DNA from: Sphingobium sp. SYK-6
GTDB lineage: Bacteria > Pseudomonadota > Alphaproteobacteria > Sphingomonadales > Sphingomonadaceae
Assembly: GCF_000283515.1 (NCBI RefSeq)
Contig: NC_015976.1
Span: 3,194,501 to 3,258,500, forward strand
Direction: 5' to 3'
DNA length: 64,000 nucleotides
A program made the position numbers and the translations under genes. Positions 37,460 to 45,241 of this stretch are shown piece after piece. Under the pieces are notes generated by a model. That model had not been told where the DNA came from. It worked only from the letters and a program-made list of their open reading frames with translations, and did not search any database. How positions within the stretch are numbered: position 1 is the first letter of the stretch; the number at the start of each line of letters is the position of its first letter.

Positions 37460-38636
37460 CAAGGAACTCCAGCCAGTGGTCGACTTTCGCGAAGTGAGTT
37501 TCCCAGCGATGCGGCTCCCAGCCTGAAAGGCGGCCGAGCTGGCTGGCGCGCGAGGGGCTGTTTTCCAGCGCATAATCCTCGATCAGCCGGGCCCAACCCA
37601 GCCCGTCGATCGGGCTCAGATAATCCGGAATTTCGCCGGCAAGCTCGCGGAAAACGGGCAGATCGCTTGCGATTGCCGGCGTGCCGCAGGCCAACGCCTC
37701 GACCAGCGGCAGCCCGTATCCTTCCGCGAACGACGGGAAGAGAAGCGCGCGCGCGCCGCGCATATAAGTGATCAGCGCGGCATCGTCGCAGCGTGAAAGC
37801 TCGATCACATGCCCCCGGATCGCCTCGCTGCGCTCGAGCATGTCGACTGTCTGTTCGCATTCCCACCCGCGCTGCCCGATGATGACCAGTTGCGGACAGG
37901 CAGCGCCCAGTCGCCGCGCCATCTGCGCCCAGATATTCAGGATCAGGAGGTGGTTCTTGCGCGCCTCGATAGTGCCGACCATCACGAAATAAGGGCGCCC
38001 CGGCAACAGCGGCACGGGCCCCGTCTCGGGCATAGCCGGCGCGGCCACGCCCAGCGGCGCCATCAGCGACGGCGGCAAGCGCAATGTTCGCTGCAGGCCC
38101 GCGAAGACGGCGAGTTCGTGAAGCGTGTCCCGGCTGTTGCCGATCACGCCCGCGCCATGATGCAGGAGCGAGGTCATGCGCCGGAGATGCTTCTCGGGTT
38201 CACCGGGACGGCAATATTCGGGATGGGTCAACGGAATGAGATCATGCACGAAGTAGATGGGCTTCACGCCGGTCCGTTCCAGCCAAGCGGCATGGCCCGG
38301 CCGATCCAGACCCGTATGACCGACATTGAGGTAAATCCGGTTGGCGACATCCCGCCGTCCCGGGCTCCCCATGAGAGCCCCCGGAAGCGTCGCCAGCAAT
38401 CGGGAACGCACCTCACCACCCTGAGCGAGCAGCAGATCGAAGAGCCGCGCTGAGTCCCGCCGGTTCAGGACACGCGTGAGCCCGCCCCGCTGCACCACAG
38501 CCCGGGCACGCTCCCGGAAATGCCGCACATAAGCGAGGCAGGTCCGATCGATCCCCGTCGGGAAAAGGCCCTCCCACGCCCGCCAGACAAGCCGGCTGAC
38601 GTCGAGGAGGATTTCATTGCCATCTCCGCTTTGCAT
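37446..38636 (-). CDS. Glycosyltransferase family 4 protein
   Basis: 396 residues. The N-terminal domain (LLDVSRLVWRAWEGLFPTGI, PIYFVHDLIPLTHPEY) and the donor domain (VGTIEARKNHLLIL near 230, LFPSFAEGYGLPLVEALACG near 315) are typical of GT4. LTHPEYCRPGE and GNSRDTLHELAVFA place it among mannosyl- or rhamnosyl-transferase-like members, but the sugar is not certain. It faces kpsS and lies next to a decayed export gene, so capsule repeat-unit synthesis is a reasonable guess. Confidence 0.87.
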   Translation of the reverse strand: MQSGDGNEILLDVSRLVWRAWEGLFPTGIDRTCLAYVRHFRERARAVVQRGGLTRVLNRRDSARLFDLLLAQGGEVRSRLLATLPGALMGSPGRRDVANRIYLNVGHTGLDRPGHAAWLERTGVKPIYFVHDLIPLTHPEYCRPGEPEKHLRRMTSLLHHGAGVIGNSRDTLHELAVFAGLQRTLRLPPSLMAPLGVAAPAMPETGPVPLLPGRPYFVMVGTIEARKNHLLILNIWAQMARRLGAACPQLVIIGQRGWECEQTVDMLERSEAIRGHVIELSRCDDAALITYMRGARALLFPSFAEGYGLPLVEALACGTPAIASDLPVFRELAGEIPDYLSPIDGLGWARLIEDYALENSPSRASQLGRLSGWEPHRWETHFAKVDHWLEFLVTPG

Positions 38637-39163
38637 GACAACAGCCGGGGCGATCAGACGATGGTCTGCGATACGGCCTGAGGAACCTTCGAGAAGTCCG
38701 CCAGCGGCGCGTTCGTCACGTCGATCACATCCATGTCCCTGATCTTCGAAATCTCGGTCACTCTACTCAGGTTGATCTTCAAACCGACCATCCGATCCTG
38801 ATAACGCACGAACAGCCGGCCGGATAACATTCCCTGGTCGCGGCGCCTTCCACGGCGGCAGTGGCTCGGCTTCGGCATGCCCGGCAATCGACGTCTTTGC
38901 AATGCATAATGGCTGCTCCGCGCACGCATGACAGTCACGACCTCGTGGCTCGCAGCTGCGCATTCTTCTGACGGAATCGGCCTCATCTTTCCTTGGAGAT
39001 GACGCAACCGCCCCCCCCGATCGCGATCCGGACAAGGAGTGCGGCGGCGGATGCGCGCTCGTCCTGGCTCCTTGCCGGGCTTTCCCGGAGGCTACCGGCT
39101 TGATGACGGGGCCCAAGCACGTCAAGGACGGATCAAGCATCCAAAAAGCGAGTCTGGTTCATC
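38637..39163. other. Region between capsule and agmatine genes
   Basis: 527 bases without an intact gene. The left third carries the fragment annotated separately. The rest (38820-39163) shows no recognisable protein or structure and includes the promoter of the rightward aguA operon. Confidence 0.5.
38654..38818 (-). pseudogene. Remnant of polysaccharide export protein (Wza/KpsD-type) C-terminus
   Basis: The last 54 codons of a leftward open frame read like the end of an outer-membrane polysaccharide export lipoprotein: YQDRMVGLKINLSRVTEISK, then IRDMDVIDVTNAPLADFSKV. In intact members this position has a strand, then DVIYVxNAPLxxxQK. Upstream of this piece there is no export domain, signal peptide or lipobox in any frame, only arginine-rich noise. 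I infer a 5'-deleted or frameshift-decayed gene of the neighbouring capsule cluster. Confidence 0.6.
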
Positions 39164-40147
39164 ATGTCCCTTCTCATGCCTCCCGAATGGGCGCCGCAGG
39201 AGCGGCTCTGGATCGGCTTTCCCGGCGATCCTGCCGAGTGGCCGGCTGCCCTGCCGGCTGCGCAAAGCCAGGCCGCGGCTTTCGCCAGTGCGGTGGCGGA
39301 TGCAGGGCAGCCGGTCACGCTGCTTGTCCGCAGCGAGGCTGACCTTGCCACCGCCCGGTCTCTCGCCGCGCCTGCGGTCACCGTGCAGCACCTGCCCTTC
39401 GGGGACGTCTGGCTGCGCGACACGGGCCCGCTCGGCATCCTCGGGCCTAACGGCGCCCGCGCGCTCGCCGATTTCGATTTCAACGGCTGGGGCGGCAAGT
39501 TCAGGATGTCGGGGGATGAGGATATCGGCGCGCGCCTCGCCGCGACGACCGGCCTTCCCTGCCGCCATGTGCCGATGATCTTTGAGGGCGGCGCGGTGGA
39601 TACGGACGGCACCGGCCTGTTCGTCACCACCGAGCAATGCCTCCTTAACCGAAATCGCAATCCCGGACTGGATCGCCGCCAGATCGAGACACTGCTGGCC
39701 GGCGCGCTTGGCCTTTCCGCCATGCTCTGGCTGGGCGACGGGCTGGTCAACGATCATACCGACGGCCATGTCGACAATCTCGCTCGCTTCGTGGCGCCCG
39801 GCGTGCTGGCCGTCCCGCAGGCGACCACGCCGGAGGACCCCAACACGGCTATCTATGCCGATGCCGCCGAGCGCGCCCGTGCCTTCGGGCTGGAGATTGC
39901 GCCGATGCCCTCGGTCGGTCGATATGAAGTGAACGGCGCGATTGTGCCCGCGAGCTACATGAATTTCTGCATTACCAACGGCGCCGTCATCGTTCCTCAA
40001 TATGGCGTGGCGAATGACGGGGCCGCACTGGACGCGCTGGCGCCCTTCTTCCCCGGCCGCGCCCTTGTGGGCCTGCCCTCGGACGCCATATTGCGCGGCG
40101 GCGGCAGTTTCCATTGCATGAGCCAGCAGCTTCCCGCCGCCGCCTGA
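39164..40147 (+). CDS. aguA: Agmatine deiminase
   Basis: Hydrolyses agmatine to N-carbamoylputrescine and ammonia. It has 327 residues. The start MPPEWAPQERLWIGFPGDP is the typical N-terminus. Catalytic and binding residues are in VWLRDTGPLGIL near 84, FEGGAVDTDG near 143, NDHTDGHVDNLARF near 198 and GGGSFHCMSQQ at the end, with the nucleophile Cys at about 318. It lies 21 bases before aguB. Confidence 0.95.
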   Translation: MSLLMPPEWAPQERLWIGFPGDPAEWPAALPAAQSQAAAFASAVADAGQPVTLLVRSEADLATARSLAAPAVTVQHLPFGDVWLRDTGPLGILGPNGARALADFDFNGWGGKFRMSGDEDIGARLAATTGLPCRHVPMIFEGGAVDTDGTGLFVTTEQCLLNRNRNPGLDRRQIETLLAGALGLSAMLWLGDGLVNDHTDGHVDNLARFVAPGVLAVPQATTPEDPNTAIYADAAERARAFGLEIAPMPSVGRYEVNGAIVPASYMNFCITNGAVIVPQYGVANDGAALDALAPFFPGRALVGLPSDAILRGGGSFHCMSQQLPAAA

Positions 40148-40168
40148 TTTCCACCGCAGGATCGCCAG

Positions 40169-41035
40169 ATGTCGAAAGTCACCATCGCCGCCCTTCAACT
40201 CGCCTTCTCGGATGACGAGGCCGCCAATATCGCGCTCGTCGAGGAGAATGTGGCCAAGGCCGCCGCTCGCGGCGCGCGGATCGTGCTGCCGCCCGAACTG
40301 TTCGAGGGGCCCTATTTCTGCACGGTCGAGGATGAGGCTTTGTTTGCCCGCGCCCGGCCGGTTGGCGAGCATCCTGCCGTTCTCGCCATGCAGCGGGTGG
40401 CCAAGACGCAGGGCGTCTACATTCCCGTGAGTTTCTTCGAGCGCGACGGGCAGCATCACTACAACAGCCTCGCCATGATCGATGACGAAGGCGAGATCAT
40501 GGGGGTCTATCGCAAGAGCCACATCCCGGACGGCCCGGGCTATGAGGAGAAATATTATTTCCGCCCCGGCAACACCGGCTTCCGGGTGTGGGAAACCCGC
40601 TACGGCACCATTGGCGTCGGGATCTGCTGGGACCAGTGGTATCCCGAGGTCGCGCGCGCGATGGCGCTGATGGGAGCCGAGCTGCTGTTCTACCCCACCG
40701 CAATCGGCACCGAGCCTTATGATGCCGACCTCGATACCAGCCGCATGTGGCGCCGCGCCATGCAGGGCCATGCGGTCTCCAACTGCATGCCCGTGATCGC
40801 CGCCAATCGCATCGGCGAGGAAGCCATGCCGGGCTGCGCTGGCCCGCAGCGTTTCTATGGCCATAGTTTCATCACCGATGAATGGGGCGACCTCGTCTCG
40901 GACGTGGAAGACTGGCAAACGGGCGCGCTCGTCGCTACGCTCGATCTGGCCCAGGCACGTCGCCATCGCGCGGGCATGGGCTTCTTCCGGGATCGGCGGC
41001 CGGATCTCTACGGCCGGCTGGTCCAGGATATCTGA
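40169..41035 (+). CDS. aguB: N-carbamoylputrescine amidase
   Basis: Nitrilase-family enzyme that splits N-carbamoylputrescine to putrescine, CO2 and ammonia. It has 288 residues. The Glu-Lys-Cys triad is visible in PPELFEGPYFC (Glu near 43), YRKSHIPDGPGYEEKYYF (Lys near 115) and GVGICWDQWYPE (Cys near 153). It is cotranscribed with aguA, giving the agmatine route to putrescine. No arginine decarboxylase lies in the window. Confidence 0.95.
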   Translation: MSKVTIAALQLAFSDDEAANIALVEENVAKAAARGARIVLPPELFEGPYFCTVEDEALFARARPVGEHPAVLAMQRVAKTQGVYIPVSFFERDGQHHYNSLAMIDDEGEIMGVYRKSHIPDGPGYEEKYYFRPGNTGFRVWETRYGTIGVGICWDQWYPEVARAMALMGAELLFYPTAIGTEPYDADLDTSRMWRRAMQGHAVSNCMPVIAANRIGEEAMPGCAGPQRFYGHSFITDEWGDLVSDVEDWQTGALVATLDLAQARRHRAGMGFFRDRRPDLYGRLVQDI

Positions 41036-41063
41036 ACGGCCTCATCTGCAAGGAGAGCTAAGC

Positions 41064-41354
41064 ATGACCGTTGCCCGCCTCTACATCATTCCCGCCGCTG
41101 ACGGGAAAAGCGCCGAAATGGAGGAAGCCCTCGTGGAACTGTCGAAAGTGGTCTCGGCCGCGGATGGCAGCGAAGGCGTGGAGCTTCTGCGCGACCTCGG
41201 CAACGAGCATCGCTTCATCTTCATCGAGAAATGGGCGAGCGAAGAGCATCACGCCCGCAGCCTCGCGGCGATGCCGGCCGGGTCGCTCGACGGTGTCCAG
41301 GCTGCCGCCGGCGGCCCGCCGGACGGGGCCTATTACGACTATCTGCTGTCCTGA
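41064..41354 (+). CDS. Antibiotic biosynthesis monooxygenase (ABM) domain protein
   Basis: 96-residue ferredoxin-like alpha/beta protein: ARLYIIPAADGKSAEMEEAL, then AADGSEGVELLRDLGNEHRF and IFIEKWASEEHHARSLA. The ABM fold often forms dimers and can act as a cofactor-free monooxygenase or ligand-binding protein. AAGGAGAGC lies 8 bases before the ATG. It follows aguB by 28 bases, so it is probably the third gene of the operon; its link to putrescine is unclear. Confidence 0.8.
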   Translation: MTVARLYIIPAADGKSAEMEEALVELSKVVSAADGSEGVELLRDLGNEHRFIFIEKWASEEHHARSLAAMPAGSLDGVQAAAGGPPDGAYYDYLLS

Positions 41355-42414
41355 CTTCACAGCCTCGCGCCGCTTCCTCGGGAGCGGCGCCATGGCCCCT
41401 CTCCAAGCGCGTGCGAAACGACGGTGACCGGAGGGTCACCCTGCGCCGCCAAGCGTAACCGCGCGCGGTCCAACCGTGCCGGCCCAACACCGCACAGCGG
41501 GCTGGAAGTTTACAAAGATGACGGCACGTCCCCGTCATCTTCCGCTTCCGTGAACCTCGCGGGAGGGCGGATATGGCGGACACCTCGTCCAACCCCGCAA
41601 GCCTGTGCGGCCTGACCGATTGATGAAAGCGCTCCGAGAAGAAAGAGCCGTACATGGACTGTCTCCGTCGATGGCAAGAGGCGTCGGGCGGGGTTGCCAT
41701 GGCGGATAGGGTGTAGGACAGCGGAAAAGCGAGGCTGATGGAAGAAGGAGTCGAGGTCGACGCCGGCCCATCTCATCCGCCTGCCCTGTAGCGCGACGCG
41801 ATGGGCGCCATGCACGTTCCGTGTGGGCCCCGCCATCTGGTCGGCGAACTCTTCCTGACGATGGCGCGGCTCTCTGCAGCAATCTTTTGTAATGTATCGG
41901 CGCAAATCGCGAAACAATCCGGTGGCACTCCTCTCATGGATAATCCACGGAGGTTCCCGCTTGAGTTCCCGTCCGCGGTGTGCGCGATCAGCCCGTTCTG
42001 CCCAGGTTGCGCGCCCTACAGTTCGCACGGTCTCTCGTGTCGGGACGAACCATGCCGCTTCCTGCGGGCTTCGGCCTGCGCTGGCTCCCTTTCTCGCCGG
42101 GGACCTTGAAGAGGTTGTTCCCCGCATCGCCGCAGGATATGAGCCGGGTTCGCGCGTGGCTCATGCCCGGGATGATCTGGACCGCACTGGCAATCCCGCA
42201 AAGAGGGACAGTTCCCGGGCTGACGCCGCAGTTTTACAGTAAGTGCTGAAGACATGGCGACGGGGGAGCCGGGGACCGGCCTGATCCGAAAGGATCTGAT
42301 GAAAGGAGAGGGAGTCGATGCCGGTTGTCCGGCTATTTCGCTTGGGAAGGCGGCCGGCGTTGCGGCTGTCCCCACCATTCAACAAAAAACGACTTCAAAG
42401 AGCCCCGAAACCCT
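41355..42414. other. Long gene-poor stretch with repeat copy B
   Basis: 1060 bases without a convincing gene. In order: a hairpin with perfect 8-base arms GCGCCGCT and AGCGGCGC (41367-41390) just after the ABM gene; a second hairpin GGTGACC/GGTCACC (41423-41440); repeat copy B; and then a leader of about 600 bases before the response regulator. A rightward open frame at 41980-42249 (89 codons) has no recognisable motif and I do not call it. Confidence 0.5.
41450..41782 (+). repeat. Dispersed intergenic repeat, copy B
   Basis: Partner of 23450-23760 in the same orientation. Its core hairpin is perfect here: AAGATGACGG and CCGTCATCTT flank a seven-base loop CACGTCC. The shared block GTGTAGGACAG then CGGAAAAGCGAGGC near 41711-41735 marks the right part. 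Both copies lie between codirectional rightward genes. Confidence 0.75.
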
Positions 42415-43128
42415 ATGACTGCCCAGACTATCATTCTCGTCGAGGACGACCCGGCCCTGCGCACGCTGATTGCGCGGCTCCTGCAGGAAAACGGCTTCAT
42501 GGTGCGGACCGCCGCGACGGCGCCGGAAATGTGGGTCGCGCTGGAAAACGGCCCCGAGGCGGACCTGATCATCCTGGATATCATGCTGCCCGGCACCAAC
42601 GGCATCGACTTGTGCCGCAAGATCCGCAAGAGCAGCGACGTGCCTATCATCTTCATCAGCGCGAAAGGCAGCGACGAGGACCGCATCCTGGGACTCGAGC
42701 TCGGGGCCGATGACTTCCTCTCCAAGCCTTTCCAGCCGCGCGAGCTCATCGCGCGCACCCGGGCGATCCTGCGCCGGGGGCCGCGCACGGACCGGGATGA
42801 TTCGCGCGGGCGCAACGAATTCCAGTTCAACGGCTGGACCGTCTTCTTCTCCCGCCGCGAGCTTCGCTCGCCGACGGGCGCAGTGGTCGATCTGACGGGC
42901 GCCGAGTTCGATCTCCTCGCCACATTCGTGTCGCAGCCCATGCGCGTCATCGGCCGCGAGCGATTGATCGAATTGTCGCGCACGCGGCTGAGCGACAGTT
43001 CGGACCGCAGCATAGACGTGCTGGTCAGCCGGCTGAGACGCAAGCTCGCGGCGGCCGGGGGCGATCCGCCCATCGTGACCATCCGCGGCGTCGGCTACAT
43101 GTTCAGCGCGCAGGTCACGCCGGCTTGA
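42415..43128 (+). CDS. OmpR-family response regulator
   Basis: 237 residues. The receiver domain (about 5-118) has the acidic pair in LVEDDPALR, the phosphoacceptor Asp55 in LIILDIMLPG, and the switch Lys in DDFLSKPFQPREL. The C-terminal winged helix (140-232) shows VDLTGAEFDLLATFVSQP and SIDVLVSRLRRKL then IRGVGYMF. The start is the first Met before QTIILVEDD. Its stop overlaps the kinase start (TGATG). Confidence 0.93.
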   Translation: MTAQTIILVEDDPALRTLIARLLQENGFMVRTAATAPEMWVALENGPEADLIILDIMLPGTNGIDLCRKIRKSSDVPIIFISAKGSDEDRILGLELGADDFLSKPFQPRELIARTRAILRRGPRTDRDDSRGRNEFQFNGWTVFFSRRELRSPTGAVVDLTGAEFDLLATFVSQPMRVIGRERLIELSRTRLSDSSDRSIDVLVSRLRRKLAAAGGDPPIVTIRGVGYMFSAQVTPA

Positions 43129-44498
43129 TGCGCCTGCCGTCCGTCGGCCTGCTGGGCAGGATCGTGCTGATCCTCGCCTTCGTGCTGATAACCGAGTTCG
43201 TCGCCAACACATTCGTCTTCGAACGGGTGAGCCGCTTCGCGCTTCAGGACGACGAAGCCAATCTCATGGCGGAATATCTCGTGGTGGCGCGCCGGGTCAT
43301 GGATCGCACGCCGCCCCAGGATCGGGATGCGGTCGCGCGCGAACTCAGTACGCCCCGGCTGCAACTGAACTGGCACAAGGGCATCGACAGCCGGGCGGCA
43401 CGGTTCAATCTCGACGAACTGCGCTCGCAAATGCTCGCCATCGAGCCCAAATTGCGGGAAGCGAAGCTGCGCCTCTATCTCATGCCGCTCAGCCGTGGCG
43501 GGGAAGTGGGTGGCAGCGTGGAGCTGAGCGACCACACGACCGTGATGTTCCGGGCCGTCCAGCCCCATGCCTTCTGGCCTCTGACGGTCGGCCGCATGCT
43601 CGCACTGTCGGTGCCGATGATCCTGCTGGCGGTGCTGGGCGGCCTCATGATCCGCGCGACCCTGAAGCCCCTGAGCATGCTGATGCACGCCACGCGAACC
43701 CTCGGCAATCAGGAACCCGTCCCCGTGACGGAGCGTGGCCCGCGCGAGGTCCGCACGCTCATTCGTGACTTCAACATGATGCAGCAGCGCATCCATCGGC
43801 TGGTCTCCGCGCGGACGCAGGCGCTTGCCGCGGTCGGGCATGACCTGCGCACGCCGCTCGCCCGCATGGAGCTGCGGCTCCACGGCGCGAAGGTCGACGA
43901 GGAGACGCGGGCCGCGCTCATCAAGGACATCGGAGAGATGAGCGACCTGCTCCAGTCGCTCCAGACCTATCTTGGCGGCGAGGGCGATACCCTTCCGGTG
44001 GAGAAAGTGGATATCGCCGTGATGGCGGCCACCATCGTCGACGCCGCGAGCGACGCCGGGCACGACGCGACCTATGATGGCCCTTCCAGCCTCGAGGTCA
44101 TGACCCGTGCCGTCTCGATGCGCCGCGCCATCTCAAATCTCGTCGAGAACGCGCTTCATTATGCGGGCAATGTGCGCGTCAGCGTGCGCGAGGAGAACGG
44201 CGCCGTCCTCATCTGCGTGGAAGATGATGGCCCCGGCATTCCGGCGGAAAAGCTGGACACAGCCCTCCAGCCCTTCGTCCGCCTGGACGAAGGCCGGGCG
44301 CGGAACACACGCGGCATGGGGCTGGGCCTCGCGATCGTCCACAACGGCGTGCGGGCGGAAGGCGGGACGCTGAGCCTGACCAATCGTTCCGAGGGTGGCC
44401 TGCGCGCCGTCATCCGTTTGCCGACTGCCGGTCACGATGCGTCGCGCAGCAATATTTCCTTACAAGACGGAGCAAGCGCAGAAATTTTCCGTGGCTAG
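43128..44498 (+). CDS. Sensor histidine kinase
   Basis: 456 residues. Membrane helices at about 8-30 and 155-178 flank a periplasmic sensor of some 120 residues. A HAMP domain (180-232) and the H box AAVGHDLRTPLARME with His near 238 follow. The N box is NLVENALHYAG near 338, and the ATPase glycines are in EDDGPGIPAEKLD and RGMGLGLAIVHNG. It forms a pair with the preceding regulator. The layout is like EnvZ/OmpR; the signal is unknown. Confidence 0.92.
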   Translation: MRLPSVGLLGRIVLILAFVLITEFVANTFVFERVSRFALQDDEANLMAEYLVVARRVMDRTPPQDRDAVARELSTPRLQLNWHKGIDSRAARFNLDELRSQMLAIEPKLREAKLRLYLMPLSRGGEVGGSVELSDHTTVMFRAVQPHAFWPLTVGRMLALSVPMILLAVLGGLMIRATLKPLSMLMHATRTLGNQEPVPVTERGPREVRTLIRDFNMMQQRIHRLVSARTQALAAVGHDLRTPLARMELRLHGAKVDEETRAALIKDIGEMSDLLQSLQTYLGGEGDTLPVEKVDIAVMAATIVDAASDAGHDATYDGPSSLEVMTRAVSMRRAISNLVENALHYAGNVRVSVREENGAVLICVEDDGPGIPAEKLDTALQPFVRLDEGRARNTRGMGLGLAIVHNGVRAEGGTLSLTNRSEGGLRAVIRLPTAGHDASRSNISLQDGASAEIFRG

Positions 44499-44545
44499 AT
44501 TTCCTGAAACGCGGGCCCTGGCTCGCCATCAAGGAGATTTCTGCG

Positions 44546-45241
44546 ATGAACGAACTGATCGGACGAGTTTTCAGCTTCGAAAAAAGCGTCTTCCCGGGGA
44601 GCTTCGACCTTTATTCCAAGCTTGCCGCTCATGGACAAAGCCCCAAGGCACTGATGATTTCCTGCGCGGACTCCCGCGTCGTGCCGGAGCAGATCATGCA
44701 GGCGCAGCCGGGCGACCTTTTCGTCTGCCGCAACGCGGGCAACATCGTGCCGCCCTTTGCCACTCAGAATGGCGGCGTGTCCTCGACGGTCGAATATGCC
44801 GTCATGGCGCTGGGCGTGCGGGACATCATCGTGTGCGGCCATTCCGACTGCGGCGCGATGAAGGCCCTCAGCAAGCCCGAATCCCTGGCGACGATGCCGA
44901 ATGTGGCCGCATGGCTGCGCCATGGCTCGGCGGCACAGCATGTCGTCGACACCTGCTATGCGCATCTGGAGGATGATGCCCGCATCCGCGCCATCAGCCT
45001 CGAGAATGTGATCGCCCAGCTCGCGCACCTGCGCACGCATCCTTCCGTGGCGGCCGCCATCGCGCGTGGCGAGATGAGCCTGCACGGCTGGTTCGTGGAC
45101 ATTCATGCCGGCCATGTGCTTGGCCTCGACGGCGAGACCGGACGCTTCCGGCCGCTGCGCGAGAACCAGCCGCTTCCGGTCGCCGTGCCGGCCTCGACGC
45201 GGATCGTTTCCGACTTCTACGCGGTCGAGGCTGCCGAATGA
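44546..45241 (+). CDS. Beta-class carbonic anhydrase
   Basis: Interconverts CO2 and bicarbonate. It has 231 residues. Zinc ligands and the catalytic Asp-Arg dyad are CADSR (Cys40, Asp42, Arg44) and VCGHSDCGAMKAL (His99, Cys102). RNAGNIVPPF near 64 and the C-terminal HGWFVDIHAGHVLGLD are conserved. GGAGATTTCTGCG precedes the ATG. Its stop overlaps the SulP start (ATGA), so enzyme and transporter are translated together. Confidence 0.95.
   Translation: MNELIGRVFSFEKSVFPGSFDLYSKLAAHGQSPKALMISCADSRVVPEQIMQAQPGDLFVCRNAGNIVPPFATQNGGVSSTVEYAVMALGVRDIIVCGHSDCGAMKALSKPESLATMPNVAAWLRHGSAAQHVVDTCYAHLEDDARIRAISLENVIAQLAHLRTHPSVAAAIARGEMSLHGWFVDIHAGHVLGLDGETGRFRPLRENQPLPVAVPASTRIVSDFYAVEAAE

Noticed and set aside
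39122..40966. Leftward open frame of 614 codons opposite aguA and aguB
   Set aside because: Both agmatine genes show full catalytic sets; the antisense frame is composition-driven.
23450..41782. Repeat copies exactly 18,000 bases apart at the core
   Set aside because: The spacing at the aligned core is a coincidence; indels change it along the repeat, and no periodic structure lies between.
41980..42249. 89-codon rightward open frame before the response regulator
   Set aside because: No family pattern, no convincing ribosome-binding site, and it lies in a repeat-bearing gene-poor region.
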